In this document: positions 5,380-5,479 of the stretch, in pieces | Numbering within the stretch: position 1 is the first letter of the stretch | How the letters are laid out: each line of letters starts with the position of its first letter | Origin: Dethiosulfovibrio sp. | Lineage (GTDB): Bacteria > Synergistota > Synergistia > Synergistales > Dethiosulfovibrionaceae | DNA: 5,479 bases | Reading direction: 5' to 3' | NCBI GenBank assembly: GCA_028709985.1 | Contig: JAQUTB010000139.1 | Coordinates: forward strand, 1-5,479 | Made by a program: the position numbers and the translations under genes | Notes under the pieces: generated by a model | Database searches by the model: none | Seen by the model: the letters and a program-made list of their open reading frames with translations, nothing else | Told to the model about the DNA's origin: nothing

Positions 5380-5479
5380 TTAGAACAGCCCGGATATTTT
5401 CCCGTGCTCGTCGACGTCGATGGCGACGGCGGAGGGCTTTTTGGGAAGCCCCGGCATGGTCATGATGGAACCGGTGATG
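5380..5479 (-). CDS. fhs: Formate-tetrahydrofolate ligase, C-terminal end (partial)
   Basis: The last 32 codons and TAA stop of a gene entering from the right edge; the first complete codon on the minus strand begins at 5478. The peptide contains [15 protein letters not shown] (residues 3-17 of the fragment), an IDVDEHGKI stretch and a terminal GLF, the characteristic C terminus of formate-tetrahydrofolate ligase (about 555 residues in full). The cytosolic enzyme joins formate to tetrahydrofolate using ATP to give 10-formyl-tetrahydrofolate, feeding purine, formyl-Met and one-carbon (Wood-Ljungdahl or glycine-linked) pathways. It ends at its own strong terminator. About 520 residues, with the active site, lie outside the window, so intactness cannot be judged. 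Confidence 0.9.
   Translation of the reverse strand, partial: ITGSIMTMPGLPKKPSAVAIDVDEHGKISGLF

Noticed and set aside
1..5479. CRISPR arrays, tRNA or rRNA genes, insertion sequences, toxin-antitoxin or phage defence modules.
   Set aside because: No spaced direct repeats, transposase motifs, RNA-gene signatures or recognisable defence domains were seen on either strand.

Overview
This window is compact bacterial DNA: seven complete protein genes, the tail of an eighth, and short structured gaps. The gene set suggests an anaerobic, envelope-bearing bacterium. It includes a TRAP-type periplasmic binding protein, formate-tetrahydrofolate ligase (Fhs), a folate-family ECF transporter S component, a YibE/F membrane protein, a DUF2023-type protein and a metal efflux permease. 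Synergistota (for example Dethiosulfovibrio relatives) is my best guess, with Clostridia-like Firmicutes as the alternative. This rests on gene content and memory, not on a search. Five of the seven complete genes appear to begin with TTG or GTG.

Left block (1-983, minus strand): a DUF2023-type gene (61-396) starts at a TTG with a strong ribosome binding site and ends at a clear terminator. Its near-consensus promoter (555-583) lies about 150 bases upstream. The long leader between them can fold into several helices, one of which involves a second purine-rich SD-like sequence. Immediately upstream is a small, highly charged, probably coiled-coil protein of unknown function (592-918).

Middle block (985-3641): an SmtB/CzrA-like ArsR-family metal sensor (2075-2380) overlaps the translation signals of an SO_0444-type Cu/Zn efflux permease (985-2073), making a two-gene metal-resistance operon on the minus strand. 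A perfect inverted repeat over the -10 box is the likely autoregulatory operator. Divergently, a YibE/F family membrane protein (2511-3641) is read from its own promoter and ends in a hairpin shared with the converging gene.

Right block (3661-5479, minus strand): the last 32 codons of fhs enter from the right edge and stop at a strong terminator. A TRAP solute-binding protein gene without visible DctQ/DctM partners follows, then a folate-family ECF S component. Fhs consumes tetrahydrofolate, so the folate transporter call fits its neighbourhood. I see no tRNA, rRNA, CRISPR array, insertion sequence or phage gene. The most unusual candidates are the structured leader at 397-551 and the orphan TRAP binding protein paired with an ECF S component.
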